This document shows, one piece after another, positions 18,459-27,747 of a stretch of DNA of 64,000 bases. Both the position numbers and the translations under genes were made by a program. The notes under the pieces are model-generated. The model had not been told where the DNA came from and ran no database searches. It saw only the letters and a program-made list of their open reading frames with translations. Every line of letters starts with the position of its first letter. The first letter of the stretch is position 1. The DNA is from Paraglaciecola sp. L3A3 (GTDB taxonomy: Bacteria > Pseudomonadota > Gammaproteobacteria > Enterobacterales > Alteromonadaceae): positions 1,843,501 to 1,907,500 of the forward strand of contig NZ_CP047023.1 in the NCBI RefSeq assembly GCF_009796765.1, written 5' to 3'.

Positions 18459-21400
18459 TTAGGTGCTTTTGTTTCGTAATTGTTGCCATTCAATATTTTC
18501 CTCCCATTTGTTTGTCCATTCGGGGATTTCATTGGCTGACATAGGTTTGGCTATACCGTATCCTTGAGCTAATTCACAGCCTAAAGCTACTAACTCAGTA
18601 CCGTGAGCAAGAGTTTCTACCCCTTCAGCTATGACTGTACGATTAAATGATTTGGCTAAAGCAATGATCCCTATCACTATTGCTTTATCTTCTGAATTGT
18701 TCAACATGTCACGGATAAATGTTTGATCTATCTTGATGAGCTTGGCTGGGAGTCTTCTTAGATAAGTGAGTGATGAGTAACCCGTGCCAAAATCATCAAT
18801 TGCAAAACTCACCCCTAATTTTACGCAGCTATTCATCATTTCTGATACATCCGTTACGTTGCTTAACTCACTTGTTTCGAGTATTTCTAGTTGTAAACAA
18901 TCTGGCTCTACATTGGCATAAGTTGCAAGTAGTTGTTGTAGACGTTCTGCGAAATCTTTTTGTTGTATTTGTAATGCGTCAATATTAATGCTTATTGGCA
19001 AGCGTAAACCTAACGTCTGCCATTTTGTTAATTGTTTTAAAGATTCTTCTATTACCCATTCGCCTATATCTATTGTCAGATAATGGTTTTCAATAAAGGG
19101 TAAAAATTCAGCCGGTGATAAAAGTCCACGACTAGGGTGTTGCCAACGGATCAATGCTTCGGCACCAATGATTTCGCCAGTTATCATGTTAATTTTAGGT
19201 TGGTAATATAAAACAAACTGCCGTTTGTTTAAGGCATCCGTGATGTTTTGTAAAATAGTATGTCTTTGTTTGATTGCATCTTCTGTTTCAATATCAAAAA
19301 GGTGGTAGCAGTTTTTCCCTTTTTGTTTTGCCACATACATAGCTTGGTCTGCATGTCGAATAAGTTGATCGGCATTAGTTTTATCAAATGGGTAGATCGT
19401 AATCCCAATACTGGCAGACACTTTTAGCACTTTAGTACCGAGTGTTATTTGCTCGGATGCAACTTTTAACATCCGCTCAACGATAGGGTGTAAATCTTCA
19501 ATATTGTCTAATTTGCTTAATATTGCTACAAATTCATCGCCGCCATATCTAGCTAAAGTATCACAATCACGTAATATGTCTTTTAGACGAGCAGCAAATA
19601 TGACTAAAAGTTCGTCTCCAACACTATGTCCATGAGTGTCATTCACTTCTTTAAACCCGTCCAAGTCAAGTAATATTATGGCCACTTGATTTTTGTTGTG
19701 TTTACTTTGGCTCAAGGCTTGATTTAACCGGTCAGTTAACAGTGTGCGATTAGGTAGATTGGTTAACACATCATAATGTGCCATATGTTCTAATTGATTT
19801 TGATGGTCTTTTATTTCAGATATATCTGAGAATATGGCAACGTAATTTTTAATCTGCCCTAAATCATCATGTACTGAGCTTATATTAAGATACTGGGCGT
19901 ACACCTCGCCATTTTTACGTTTATTCCAAACTTCTCCACTCCAATGCCCTATATCGTTTATTGTCTGCCATAGGTTTTGATAAAACTCCGCCGCTTGCCG
20001 CCCAGATTTTAGAATATTTGGATTTTTGCCTATTATCTCTTCTCGTGAGTAACCAGTAATATTGCTAAAACTTTCATTTACTTCAATGATTATCCCTTTA
20101 ATATTGGTAATAATAATACCTTCTTGGGCTTGTGAAAATACACTTGCAGCTAAGGTGAGCTCGTTTTTAAGTTGTTTATTTTTAGTCACATCTTGGACGA
20201 GTGAAGTGACGCCGATAATTGAGCCATCTTTATCGATAATTGGAGTATTGTGCCACTCACAAATTATTGTATTCTCGTTTTTGGTGATATTTTCATTGGT
20301 ATTTTTTCTGCTGCCAGTTGTATTCAGTAGTAGTTGGTGGATAGATTGTATTTCTCCACGTAATTCAGAGCCCATCACTAGATTTGAACCATGTAAGCCC
20401 AATGCTTCTTCTGGTGTATACCCGAATATTCTTTCCGCTGATTTATTCCAGTTAGTGCATGTGAAATCTTTATCCCATGTGATGCAGCCAAGTGGTGTGT
20501 TCTCAATATGCTCTAACAACTTTCTTTTGCTTTCTTGTAACGATTCCTGACTGTCTTGTAGGTGTTTCTCAGCAGTTAATCGGGCTTTTGCCATAAGTGA
20601 AAAGTGTTTCTGTAAATCTACTAGTTCTGAGGATCCATGTTGTGGCGTATTGCCAATATCCTTACCTTTCTCTAAGTCTTTAGTGGATTGTAATAAAACT
20701 TTAAGCGGGGTGAGTACGCTTTTTTTAATCCCCCATGTGGCTACTAAATATATTAATACAATAAAAGAAAGCAGGGTAACCGCCATTTTTAATAAACGAG
20801 AATTAATAACCGTTAATTTTTCTTCAAAGGGAATGCCTACACGTATGATGATTGATTCATTATCTGCTAACAAAGGTTTATTAACATAGACTCTTAATGG
20901 TTTCTCTGAACTAATAAAAGCTTTAATGGTTGTAGAGTCAGATTGATATTCCTTTAGATTTTGTTGTACTTCGGAAATAGATAAACCAAGTAATTTGGGA
21001 TCCGTCGGAAAGGTGGCAAGAATTGTTTGTTTATGGTCGATAATATAAGCAACAGAGTTTTCAGGTAAATTAGCTTGTTTTAAGTGTTTACTCCACCAAT
21101 CCAAAGATAGCGCTGCTACGGCAAGTCCCACCATTTCAGTACTATTTTCAGGAATAATAGGATAGGCGAAATTAATAGTAAGCACATTGCTGGCTCGGTC
21201 TAATTGAAATTCACCGATAGCAAACCTTTTTGTTGTAATAGCTTTTTGAATATAAGCACGATCAGCAACATTTATAGGCTTGCTTAGGGGTATTGCGCTA
21301 CATAGCAGCTCTCCGTCTACTCGTGGCACACCTATATTGCTATATACATCTTTAATCTGTATGACTTCAGCTAGAAATTCACTACATTCTGCAGAATTAG

Positions 21401-21638
21401 GATTGCTTACTTGTTTAAAGGTTGATAATTGTTTTAAAAAGTTTTCTGTACGGGTTACCAGCAAGGTTTGAAACGTTGTTGTTATATCTACGGTTTTAAT
21501 TGCTTGTTCAAGTGCTGAACGAACGGCGTGGTCACGCTCTACAATAGATGTATATATCAGGGCTATTAATCCGGGCAATGCTACCAAAAAAATAAGAATA
21601 GTTAATCGTGAATGTAATGATTTTAAAAAACGTTTCAT
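18459..21638 (-). CDS. Membrane sensor with PAS, GGDEF and EAL domains (c-di-GMP turnover)
   Basis: 1059 aa. TM1 (about 14-30) and TM2 (about 283-303) bracket a periplasmic Cache-like sensor domain. A HAMP-like linker, two PAS domains (about 375-490 and 500-620, the second with FSQAQEGIIITN), a GGDEF domain and an EAL domain follow. GGDEF is intact at residues 699-703, and the inhibitory-site motif RDCD lies five residues before it. EAL is intact (Glu827-Ala-Leu829, in GAEALIRW), with 'DDFGTGYSSLTYL' later. It could therefore both make and degrade cyclic di-GMP; the net activity cannot be told from sequence. The ligand of the sensor domain is unknown. Monocistronic and convergent with the Sel1 gene. 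A link to the pilus or surface-glycan operons of this window is possible but unsupported. Confidence 0.93.
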   Translation of the reverse strand: MKRFLKSLHSRLTILIFLVALPGLIALIYTSIVERDHAVRSALEQAIKTVDITTTFQTLLVTRTENFLKQLSTFKQVSNPNSAECSEFLAEVIQIKDVYSNIGVPRVDGELLCSAIPLSKPINVADRAYIQKAITTKRFAIGEFQLDRASNVLTINFAYPIIPENSTEMVGLAVAALSLDWWSKHLKQANLPENSVAYIIDHKQTILATFPTDPKLLGLSISEVQQNLKEYQSDSTTIKAFISSEKPLRVYVNKPLLADNESIIIRVGIPFEEKLTVINSRLLKMAVTLLSFIVLIYLVATWGIKKSVLTPLKVLLQSTKDLEKGKDIGNTPQHGSSELVDLQKHFSLMAKARLTAEKHLQDSQESLQESKRKLLEHIENTPLGCITWDKDFTCTNWNKSAERIFGYTPEEALGLHGSNLVMGSELRGEIQSIHQLLLNTTGSRKNTNENITKNENTIICEWHNTPIIDKDGSIIGVTSLVQDVTKNKQLKNELTLAASVFSQAQEGIIITNIKGIIIEVNESFSNITGYSREEIIGKNPNILKSGRQAAEFYQNLWQTINDIGHWSGEVWNKRKNGEVYAQYLNISSVHDDLGQIKNYVAIFSDISEIKDHQNQLEHMAHYDVLTNLPNRTLLTDRLNQALSQSKHNKNQVAIILLDLDGFKEVNDTHGHSVGDELLVIFAARLKDILRDCDTLARYGGDEFVAILSKLDNIEDLHPIVERMLKVASEQITLGTKVLKVSASIGITIYPFDKTNADQLIRHADQAMYVAKQKGKNCYHLFDIETEDAIKQRHTILQNITDALNKRQFVLYYQPKINMITGEIIGAEALIRWQHPSRGLLSPAEFLPFIENHYLTIDIGEWVIEESLKQLTKWQTLGLRLPISINIDALQIQQKDFAERLQQLLATYANVEPDCLQLEILETSELSNVTDVSEMMNSCVKLGVSFAIDDFGTGYSSLTYLRRLPAKLIKIDQTFIRDMLNNSEDKAIVIGIIALAKSFNRTVIAEGVETLAHGTELVALGCELAQGYGIAKPMSANEIPEWTNKWEENIEWQQLRNKST

Positions 21639-21879
21639 CTATTTATATAATTCCAACTTTGGGAGCTTTTAGCGGTAAGGGTAATTTATTTTTAATTATT
21701 GAAGAATGTGATCCACATACTTGAATGGGCAAGGTATAGCTAAAGTCGATATTCAGGCTGTTATTAGCGCGGTACTTCGAAGCACGAAAATCGTTCCACT
21801 TAACTTTTGTAAGCAATAATATAGTACATAATCATTAGGCTCAAACAATTTTCTTGAATGGACGGTCAATAAAAATGCC

Positions 21880-22506
21880 TTAGCCACAACAAGAAGATTT
21901 AGGCTTTTGTTGCTCTTTAAGTATAGCCCTAGACTCATTAACTATTTTTAATGACGATTGAATGATCACCAAAGCGATGATGATTGCGATCACTAGATCT
22001 GGGATGGCTGAGTCTAGCCACATAACTAAACCCGCCGATATCATAACGCCAACGTTAGCGATCATATCGTTACGTGAGCAAATCCAACTGGCGCGCATAT
22101 TTATGTCGCCAGAGCGGTAACGTGACAGTAAAACAAAACAGAATAAATTGACGGCTAATGCTAATAGTGAAATCCATAACATCACTTGGGTTTGTGGTTC
22201 ACTGCCAAATATTAAGCGCTGAACCACATCCAGTAAAATTAGTGCAGCTAAGAATAATTGTAAGCTACCGTTAAATAATGCCGCTTTTGCCTTGTATTGA
22301 ATGGCTTTTCCTACTGCATATAAGCCCACCATATACACCATGGCATCAGCCAACATATCCAGTGAATCGGCCATTAAACCACTGGATTGTGCTAACCAAC
22401 CGGCAATAAATTCCACAAAAAACATGGCAGCATTTAGCAATAAGACTGTCCATAACAGGGTACGTTGTTCTTTGTCTTGGGCATCTACACCGCAACATTC
22501 ACTCAT
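21880..22506 (-). CDS. Cation diffusion facilitator (CDF) heavy-metal efflux protein
   Basis: 208 aa. It has a Cys-rich N-terminus (MSECCG) and a Cys-Cys end (SSCCG). Five to six hydrophobic segments are visible. The second carries the CDF metal motif 'DSLDMLADAMVY' (about 47-58), and 'SRNDMIANVGVM' (about 144-155) in the fifth supplies the other ligands. There is no C-terminal cytoplasmic domain, so this is the short CDF form. It would export Zn, Cd, Co or a similar cation by proton antiport. It is divergent from a MerR-type regulator, and the 19-bp-spacer promoter at 22551-22581 drives it. The terminal Cys pairs suggest a thiophilic metal, but selectivity is not readable. Confidence 0.88.
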   Translation of the reverse strand: MSECCGVDAQDKEQRTLLWTVLLLNAAMFFVEFIAGWLAQSSGLMADSLDMLADAMVYMVGLYAVGKAIQYKAKAALFNGSLQLFLAALILLDVVQRLIFGSEPQTQVMLWISLLALAVNLFCFVLLSRYRSGDINMRASWICSRNDMIANVGVMISAGLVMWLDSAIPDLVIAIIIALVIIQSSLKIVNESRAILKEQQKPKSSCCG

Positions 22507-22550
22507 GAGGTTCTCGTTATTAAGTTAGATTGATAGTTATTATACGAGGT

Positions 22551-22581
22551 AGAATACACCTTCCAGTAATAGTAAGGTCAA
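22551..22581 (-). promoter_or_regulatory. MerR-type promoter/operator of the CDF efflux gene
   Basis: On the minus strand TTGACC (22576-22581) and TATTCT (22551-22556) are separated by exactly 19 bp, the over-long spacer of MerR-activated promoters. Between and overlapping them is the imperfect palindrome ACCTTCC/GTAAGGT (22558-22578), close in form to copper- and mercury-type MerR operators. The -10 lies about 45 bp ahead of the CDF start, and the site is 6 bp from the regulator's start codon. Confidence 0.8.
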
Positions 22582-22587
22582 TCAAAT

Positions 22588-22980
22588 ATGCAAATCAAAC
22601 AACTAGCCAGTGTCACTGGGGTGAGCGCTAAAACTATTCGTTACTATGAAGATATAGGTTTATTGCCTGAGGCAAAACGAGCAGACAATGGTTACCGTTA
22701 TTATCAAAACAAAGATATTGGCTCATTAAACTTTATTCGCCGCTGTAAAGAATTACGTATGCCGCTGGCCGACATTAAAAAACTTGTAGTAGTACAAAGT
22801 GATGGCAACGCCCCTTGTGCTGAAGTAGATAGTTTAATTTCCCAACAACTTGAACAGATCCATATTGCGCAATACGAGTTGCAACAACTGGAAAAACATC
22901 TGCACAGCTTAGCGAACTGTTGTGCTAATAATAAGCAGATTAAAGATTGCGAAATTTTGCATCAGTTACACGCTGATTAG
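22588..22980 (+). CDS. MerR-family metal-responsive regulator
   Basis: 130 aa. It has an N-terminal winged helix-turn-helix (QLASVTGVSAKTIRYYEDIG), a long dimerisation helix (about 80-115) and metal-ligand cysteines. These are one in 'NAPCAEVD' (about Cys76), the adjacent pair in 'ANCCANN' (about 111-112) and one in 'KDCEIL' (about 120). This pattern resembles the Cd/Pb/Zn-type regulators (CadR/PbrR/ZntR) more than CueR. It should bind the operator at 22558-22578 and activate the divergent CDF gene when metal is bound. The start codon is only 6 bp from that operator, so the regulator probably represses its own transcription as well. Confidence 0.88.
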   Translation: MQIKQLASVTGVSAKTIRYYEDIGLLPEAKRADNGYRYYQNKDIGSLNFIRRCKELRMPLADIKKLVVVQSDGNAPCAEVDSLISQQLEQIHIAQYELQQLEKHLHSLANCCANNKQIKDCEILHQLHAD

Positions 22981-23007
22981 CCCATAATGATGCAATTTTT
23001 AACATTC

Positions 23008-23880
23008 CTAAGCTAAAAAATCGCTTATTTTTGATTGTATAATCTTGGCTCTGCTGGCGTTAACAACATGTCTATTGACACATAAGTAAAGGTTTTCACT
23101 TACGGGTATTGGCAAGTTATGTATCTGAATCGACTGTTGCGCATGATAAGCGCTGGCCGCAAATAAAGGTAAAACCGTAAAACCAAGACCTTTGCTAACG
23201 GGTTCTAGAATTAAACTAATTTGGTTTGAAAATCCTTTGTGTTGAAATTGTTCTACATGCTCAAACTGGGGAAAGTTTGCCCGCAATAATTGTTTGCCAT
23301 GTTGTGCAGCATCAGGGTGGGCGATGAAACCTAACGTAAGTAAACCTTGCCAACTTATCGATTTAACAGTTGCTGGTGTCACCAGTACTAATGGTTCTTC
23401 GGCAACTTTTTCACAGACTAAATCACTTTTATTACTTAATTGGGTGATTAATCCTAAATCGAGTTGATTATCCACTAAGTCTTGTTCAATTCTGTTATTA
23501 GGCGCAAATGCATAATCAATACAAAGATCAGGATGAGTTTGTTGTAATGTTAACAATTTTGGATAAAGAGATAAGCCAACACTACCAGGCGAAGCAATTT
23601 TAATGATCCCTTTGTAGGGATCATCTTGCTTGATTAGAGCTTCTAACTTCTCAGCATTTCTAAGTAACACTTGTCCCTTTTGTTTTAATTCTTGGCCTTT
23701 ATTAGTCAAAGAAAATGATTTTCCTTCTCTGACTAATAGTTGGCAATCCAGCTGTTTTTCTAATTTTTTAATATGTTGGCTGACCCCAGATTGAGTCATA
23801 AATAACTTTTCAGCGGTTTGCGTGAAATGGCCAATATCAGCCAGAGTACAAAAGGTTTTTAACCAAGTTTGATTTATCAT
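23008..23880 (-). CDS. LysR-family transcriptional regulator
   Basis: 290 aa. The N-terminal helix-turn-helix (FCTLADIGHFTQTAEKLF, then MTQSGVSQHIKKLE) is followed by a LysR substrate-binding domain from about residue 90 ('GIIKIASPGSVGLSLYPKLL'). It is divergent from the VOC-family gene with a 96-bp gap, the usual arrangement for a LysR protein and its target. The inducer is not recognisable. It ends 28 bp from the convergent merR gene. Confidence 0.9.
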   Translation of the reverse strand: MINQTWLKTFCTLADIGHFTQTAEKLFMTQSGVSQHIKKLEKQLDCQLLVREGKSFSLTNKGQELKQKGQVLLRNAEKLEALIKQDDPYKGIIKIASPGSVGLSLYPKLLTLQQTHPDLCIDYAFAPNNRIEQDLVDNQLDLGLITQLSNKSDLVCEKVAEEPLVLVTPATVKSISWQGLLTLGFIAHPDAAQHGKQLLRANFPQFEHVEQFQHKGFSNQISLILEPVSKGLGFTVLPLFAASAYHAQQSIQIHNLPIPVSENLYLCVNRHVVNASRAKIIQSKISDFLA

Positions 23881-23976
23881 TACAAAATGTACTTATATCT
23901 ATGATTATTGATAATTTTATGTACTTTATCATTGCCTGTACTATTTCACTATCAATAACCAAGCAGGATTTAAAGT

Positions 23977-24477
23977 ATGAGTCATCCTTATCCAAGAACA
24001 TTTTCACACATAGGTATTTCAGTACCTGATTTAGAAGCCGCGGTTAAATTTTATACTGAGGTACTAGGTTGGTATTTGATCATGCAGCCCACCGAAATCA
24101 TTGAAGACCAAAGCCCTATTGGAGAAATGTGTACCGATGTGTTTGGCGCCAATTGGCAGAAGTTTAAAATTGCTCATCTCTCAACAGGTGACCGCATTGG
24201 GGTTGAATTGTTTGAGTTTAAAAATCAACGACAGCCCGACAACAATTTTGAATATTGGAAAACAGGGGTATTTCACTTTTGTGTGCAAGATCCTAATTTA
24301 GAAGAATTGGTTGCAACCATTATTGCCGCTGGTGGTAAAAAACGTATGCTTGCACCGCGTTATTATTATCCAGGGGAAAAACCCTATCGCATGATTTATA
24401 TGGAAGACCCATTTGGTAATATCTTGGAAATATATAGCCATAGTTATGAGTTAACGTATGCAGCAGGCGCCTATTAA
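23977..24477 (+). CDS. VOC-superfamily protein (glyoxalase/dioxygenase-like)
   Basis: 166 aa, a single vicinal-oxygen-chelate unit with two beta-alpha-beta-beta-beta modules. The N-terminal 'SHIGISVPDLEAAVKFYTEVLGW' (quoted only as family start, His11 region) and the later His in 'GVFHFCVQDP' (about 98-107) and Glu in 'GNILEIYSHSYEL' (about 147-159) are plausible metal ligands. Typical proteins of this size are lactoylglutathione lyases or small dioxygenase-like enzymes; the reaction cannot be named. It is probably controlled by the divergent LysR protein. A hairpin (24498-24522, 7-bp stem) follows the gene. Confidence 0.8.
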   Translation: MSHPYPRTFSHIGISVPDLEAAVKFYTEVLGWYLIMQPTEIIEDQSPIGEMCTDVFGANWQKFKIAHLSTGDRIGVELFEFKNQRQPDNNFEYWKTGVFHFCVQDPNLEELVATIIAAGGKKRMLAPRYYYPGEKPYRMIYMEDPFGNILEIYSHSYELTYAAGAY

Positions 24478-25211
24478 TCTCGCCATCTAATACAAAAAGC
24501 CACTTATGTTCTGTGAGTGGCTAACAAAGAACCCAGCTCCACAGTTGGTGAAACACGCTAATTGTGAGTTAAAGGCATAGTTGTGCAACAATAAAACCAA
24601 TTGATTAGGTTAATGACGACATGCCTTATGTGTTTCATTGTCAAAATAAATCCCTACTGAACATTCTTTTGTCTACTGAGTTGGAAGACAGGTTTATTCT
24701 GCAAACGTATCTGCATTCAGAAGCATCTATGTACAACAAATTTGTGATGCATGTGACTTTTTGCTAATTGAAGTCGAACAAGGTGTTGGCCTTATTCTGA
24801 CGTTAAATATTCATCTTTGGCTACTCGGGCAGCCATCGCTGCGGATATTCAAAAGGCCTTTTTAGCGCTATGAACGGCAATTAAGCAACTTGCACTGTTA
24901 CCCGATACAAGATAACAAAGGTAAGTTGCAGAGTAATGCGGAGGTGTAGAGTGTCACAAAATTCAGTTAAAGCAGAACTTCCTGAAAAGTAATTTAGGAC
25001 ACAGCGTTCAGGAGGTTGCTGAAATCAGATAATAGGTTTCGGATTGAGCATAGTGAATGTGCGAGTGATTGGAATTTTATTCATATAGTCTGGGTTAAGC
25101 TAATTATCATAAAAAATTAATATAAATCAACGTTGTAGTTATGCTATTTTGCAGCATACTATGGCCCCAATCGAATGACTATAACCTGTCAATTTAAAAT
25201 AATTTTATTCT
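24478..25211. other. 734-bp region without an intact gene; possible coding debris
   Basis: A hairpin (AGCCACT 24498-24504, AGTGGCT 24516-24522) follows the VOC gene. Short peptide-like stretches occur on the plus strand: an ATG at about 24619 opens 48 codons (MPYVFHCQNKSLLN) to a TAA, and another frame reads 'KYSSLATRAAIAADIQKAFL' near 24805-24865 before a stop. Neither matches a family I recognise and neither has a good ribosome binding site. The region looks like decayed coding sequence followed by the promoter area of the cassette at 25212. Confidence 0.4.
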
Positions 25212-26849
25212 ATGAAAAGTCTACCGAAAAGCATTTATAACAACTTGAACTTTTTGACCGCTGAGGTAGATTCCCAACTAGCCAGTTTACAGCAATATTT
25301 CGAAGTGGCGACTGCAGCCAATGCAAGGCGAATACTCGATCGCCTAGGGTATTCTAATAATTTAAAAACCCGTATTCATTCAAGTAGTGTCCAAGCACTC
25401 TCAAAAGGTAAAAATAATAGTGGTAGTCGCTTAAATCTGCGTATGGCTGAATTTATCGCCACCGATTTAGAGCGAATTACTGAGCTTTGCTGTAACAGTG
25501 TGCGGCATTTAGACTATATCTCTGATTTAAGTCTCCTTAAGCCAGAAAGTTATATTATTATCTTGGAAACCTTACGCCAAGAAATTCGCAAGATAGATAA
25601 AACATTGGCAAGTAATAATACAAAAATAGCCATTACTATCGGCCAAACAGAAGAACACATCCAAAAAAGTAGAAAAAAGCTTAGAAAGTATTACACCCAA
25701 GAATTAAAACAAAAAGATCATACTGAAATATTAATCCAAGGTTTATTTTTAACCTATGAATTTAAACAGATGGGTGAAGCCTTAAGACGTATCAGTGAAT
25801 CTATTATTTCAGCAAATTTAGGGCAACCCGTTAATTTTGAAAGATTTTTTTCTCTGCAATCATTAATTAGTAAATTACCCAATGATGACGGCGAATTTAA
25901 TATTGAACCCATAGCAGAAACACGCTCAGGCAGTTCAATATCGGCCATTACTTCAACCAGTAAAGATGAAAGTGGTTATGTAGCCATTTTTAAAGATGGA
26001 CAGAAACGTAAAGTCAAAGAAGAAAAATTAGGGGTACAAAGCTGGCATGAATTATATCCAGGTTTAGCGCCTAAAATTTTGTCTTATAAAAAACGCGGAG
26101 AATCTGCCGCGCTGCTAATTGAGCATCTATCTGGCTATACTTTTGAACAAATATTATTAACCGAAAGCAGCGATTTATTAGCCGCAGCCCAACAACAATT
26201 ACACACCACTTTAAGATCAGTTTGGCAAGCGACCCGCAGCAACAAACCAGTGTGTGCAAAGTTTATTAGCCAACTTGAGAAAAGAATGCCTGATGTATAC
26301 AAAATACATCCTGAATTTCAGCGACAAAATGCAGTGATTGGTGGTTTGCCGCTTCCTTGTTTTGAAACATTAATGGCTCAAGCAAAAATAATTGAGGTGG
26401 ATTTATTTTGCCCATTTTCTGTTTATATTCATGGTGACTTTAATCTAGATAATATTATTTATGATCCCCTCGAGAAAAAAATAAACTTTATTGATTTACA
26501 CCGCTCCAGCCATATGGACTATGTTCAAGATGTCTCAGTTTTTATGGTTTCGAATTACCGTTTACAAATACTTGATAAACAAACTCGACAAAAAATCATG
26601 TCAGTGGCACAAACATTTTATAAAATGGCCAGACGTTACGCCGTGCGTGAAAAAGACAGCAACTTTGATCTAAGGTTAGCACTTGGCTTAGCCAGGTCTT
26701 TCGCCACATCAACCCGTTTTATCTTAGATAAATCATTGGCTAATCGTATGTATTTACGTGCTCAATATTTACTTGAACTGGTGCTATCACTAGAGCCAGA
26801 ACAATACTCAAAATTTAGAATTCCCCTTAAGGAGCTATTCATTGAATAA
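25212..26849 (+). CDS. PhoU-like/APH-type phosphotransferase fusion, first gene of GAK-like cassette
   Basis: 545 aa in two parts. Residues about 1-230 are all-helical with PhoU-like features: 'DLERITELCCNSVRHLDYIS' and 'YEFKQMGEALRRISESIISA' resemble the ERIGD-type helices. Residues about 235-545 are an aminoglycoside phosphotransferase/choline kinase fold with the catalytic loop 'IHGDFNLDNIIYD' (about 411-423) and the metal motif 'FIDLHRSS'. The product should transfer phosphate from ATP to an unknown small molecule or protein. It is the first gene of a plus-strand cassette, and its stop overlaps the TTG start of the ATP-grasp gene. Neither half alone tells the substrate, and the PhoU-like call is by eye. 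Confidence 0.75.
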   Translation: MKSLPKSIYNNLNFLTAEVDSQLASLQQYFEVATAANARRILDRLGYSNNLKTRIHSSSVQALSKGKNNSGSRLNLRMAEFIATDLERITELCCNSVRHLDYISDLSLLKPESYIIILETLRQEIRKIDKTLASNNTKIAITIGQTEEHIQKSRKKLRKYYTQELKQKDHTEILIQGLFLTYEFKQMGEALRRISESIISANLGQPVNFERFFSLQSLISKLPNDDGEFNIEPIAETRSGSSISAITSTSKDESGYVAIFKDGQKRKVKEEKLGVQSWHELYPGLAPKILSYKKRGESAALLIEHLSGYTFEQILLTESSDLLAAAQQQLHTTLRSVWQATRSNKPVCAKFISQLEKRMPDVYKIHPEFQRQNAVIGGLPLPCFETLMAQAKIIEVDLFCPFSVYIHGDFNLDNIIYDPLEKKINFIDLHRSSHMDYVQDVSVFMVSNYRLQILDKQTRQKIMSVAQTFYKMARRYAVREKDSNFDLRLALGLARSFATSTRFILDKSLANRMYLRAQYLLELVLSLEPEQYSKFRIPLKELFIE

Positions 26850-27747
26850 CTTAAAAGTTGCAGTTGTAGGGATCCCTGGTAAATGGTCAACTGAAGTATT
26901 AGCCGATCGCATCGAAGCGAAAACTGGATTTCGCTTAGTGGTCGACATGGCTGATGTAAAGTTAGATTTGAGCGACAACTCACTAGCATATAAAGGGGTA
27001 GACTTAACGCAATTAGATGCCATAGCAGTTAAAAAAATCAGTGCCGAATATAGCCCTAATACCGTCGACAGACTAGAGTTATTGCGCATAGCCGAAGGTC
27101 GTGGAGTTACAGTGTTTAGCGGCGCCGAACCCATGTTACGTTTAGTTGACCGCTTAAGCTGCACCGTCACCTTACGTAATGCCAATATTCCTATGCCAGA
27201 TACCATAGTCACTGAATCGCTTGATCAAGCATTCGCTGCGGTTAAAGAATATGGCAGTGCGGTATTTAAGCCTTTGTTTTCAACCAAAGCACGAGGTATG
27301 TGTGTTATCGAAGCAAAACAAAGTGAAGCTGAAATCCGTAAAGCAATACAAGCTTTTTGCCAAACTAATCCTATGATGTATATTCAACGCAAGCTTGAGC
27401 TTAATGGTAAAGACTTAGGCATGGTTTTTCTGGCAGGTAAATATCTTGGCACTTATGCTAGGGTGTCTCAAAGTGACACTTGGAACACCACTATCCATAG
27501 TGGCGGAAAATATGAAGCATTCACTCCTTCAGCTGAAATCATAGCACTGGCCACTCGGGCCCAAGCCCCTTTTAATATGGACTTTACCACTGTAGATGTA
27601 GCGTTAACCGACCAAGGCCCCATAGTATTTGAAGTATCAGCTTTTGGTGGTTTTCAAGGGGCACTTGAAGGAGCTGGCATAGACGCTGCCGAGTTATACA
27701 CACAACACATAATACAACAACTATCCCTGCAAAAAGGCAATACATAA
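26842..27747 (+). CDS. ATP-grasp enzyme of the GAK-type system
   Basis: 301 aa. It has an N-terminal pre-ATP-grasp domain (KVAVVGIPGKWSTEVLADRI) and a RimK-like ATP-grasp domain: 'GSAVFKPLFSTKARGMCVIE' (about 135-154, with the nucleotide-binding Lys), 'MYIQRKLEL' and 'VDVALTDQGPIVFEVSAFGG' (about 251-270, with the metal-binding Glu). Enzymes of this fold ligate a carboxylate to an amine or thiol through an acyl-phosphate. It resembles what NCBI names 'GAK system ATP-grasp enzyme'; substrate unknown. The start is TTG: AAGGAG at 26829-26834 lies 7 bases ahead of it, and no ATG or GTG fits. The frame overlaps the previous stop by 8 bases and shares one base with the next ATG (TAATG), so translation is coupled on both sides. 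Confidence 0.85.
   Translation: MNNLKVAVVGIPGKWSTEVLADRIEAKTGFRLVVDMADVKLDLSDNSLAYKGVDLTQLDAIAVKKISAEYSPNTVDRLELLRIAEGRGVTVFSGAEPMLRLVDRLSCTVTLRNANIPMPDTIVTESLDQAFAAVKEYGSAVFKPLFSTKARGMCVIEAKQSEAEIRKAIQAFCQTNPMMYIQRKLELNGKDLGMVFLAGKYLGTYARVSQSDTWNTTIHSGGKYEAFTPSAEIIALATRAQAPFNMDFTTVDVALTDQGPIVFEVSAFGGFQGALEGAGIDAAELYTQHIIQQLSLQKGNT

Noticed and set aside
21639..21879. Small gene between the GGDEF-EAL and CDF genes
   Set aside because: The only open frame (about 60 codons) overlaps the CDF gene's 3' end and has low-complexity, unconvincing composition.
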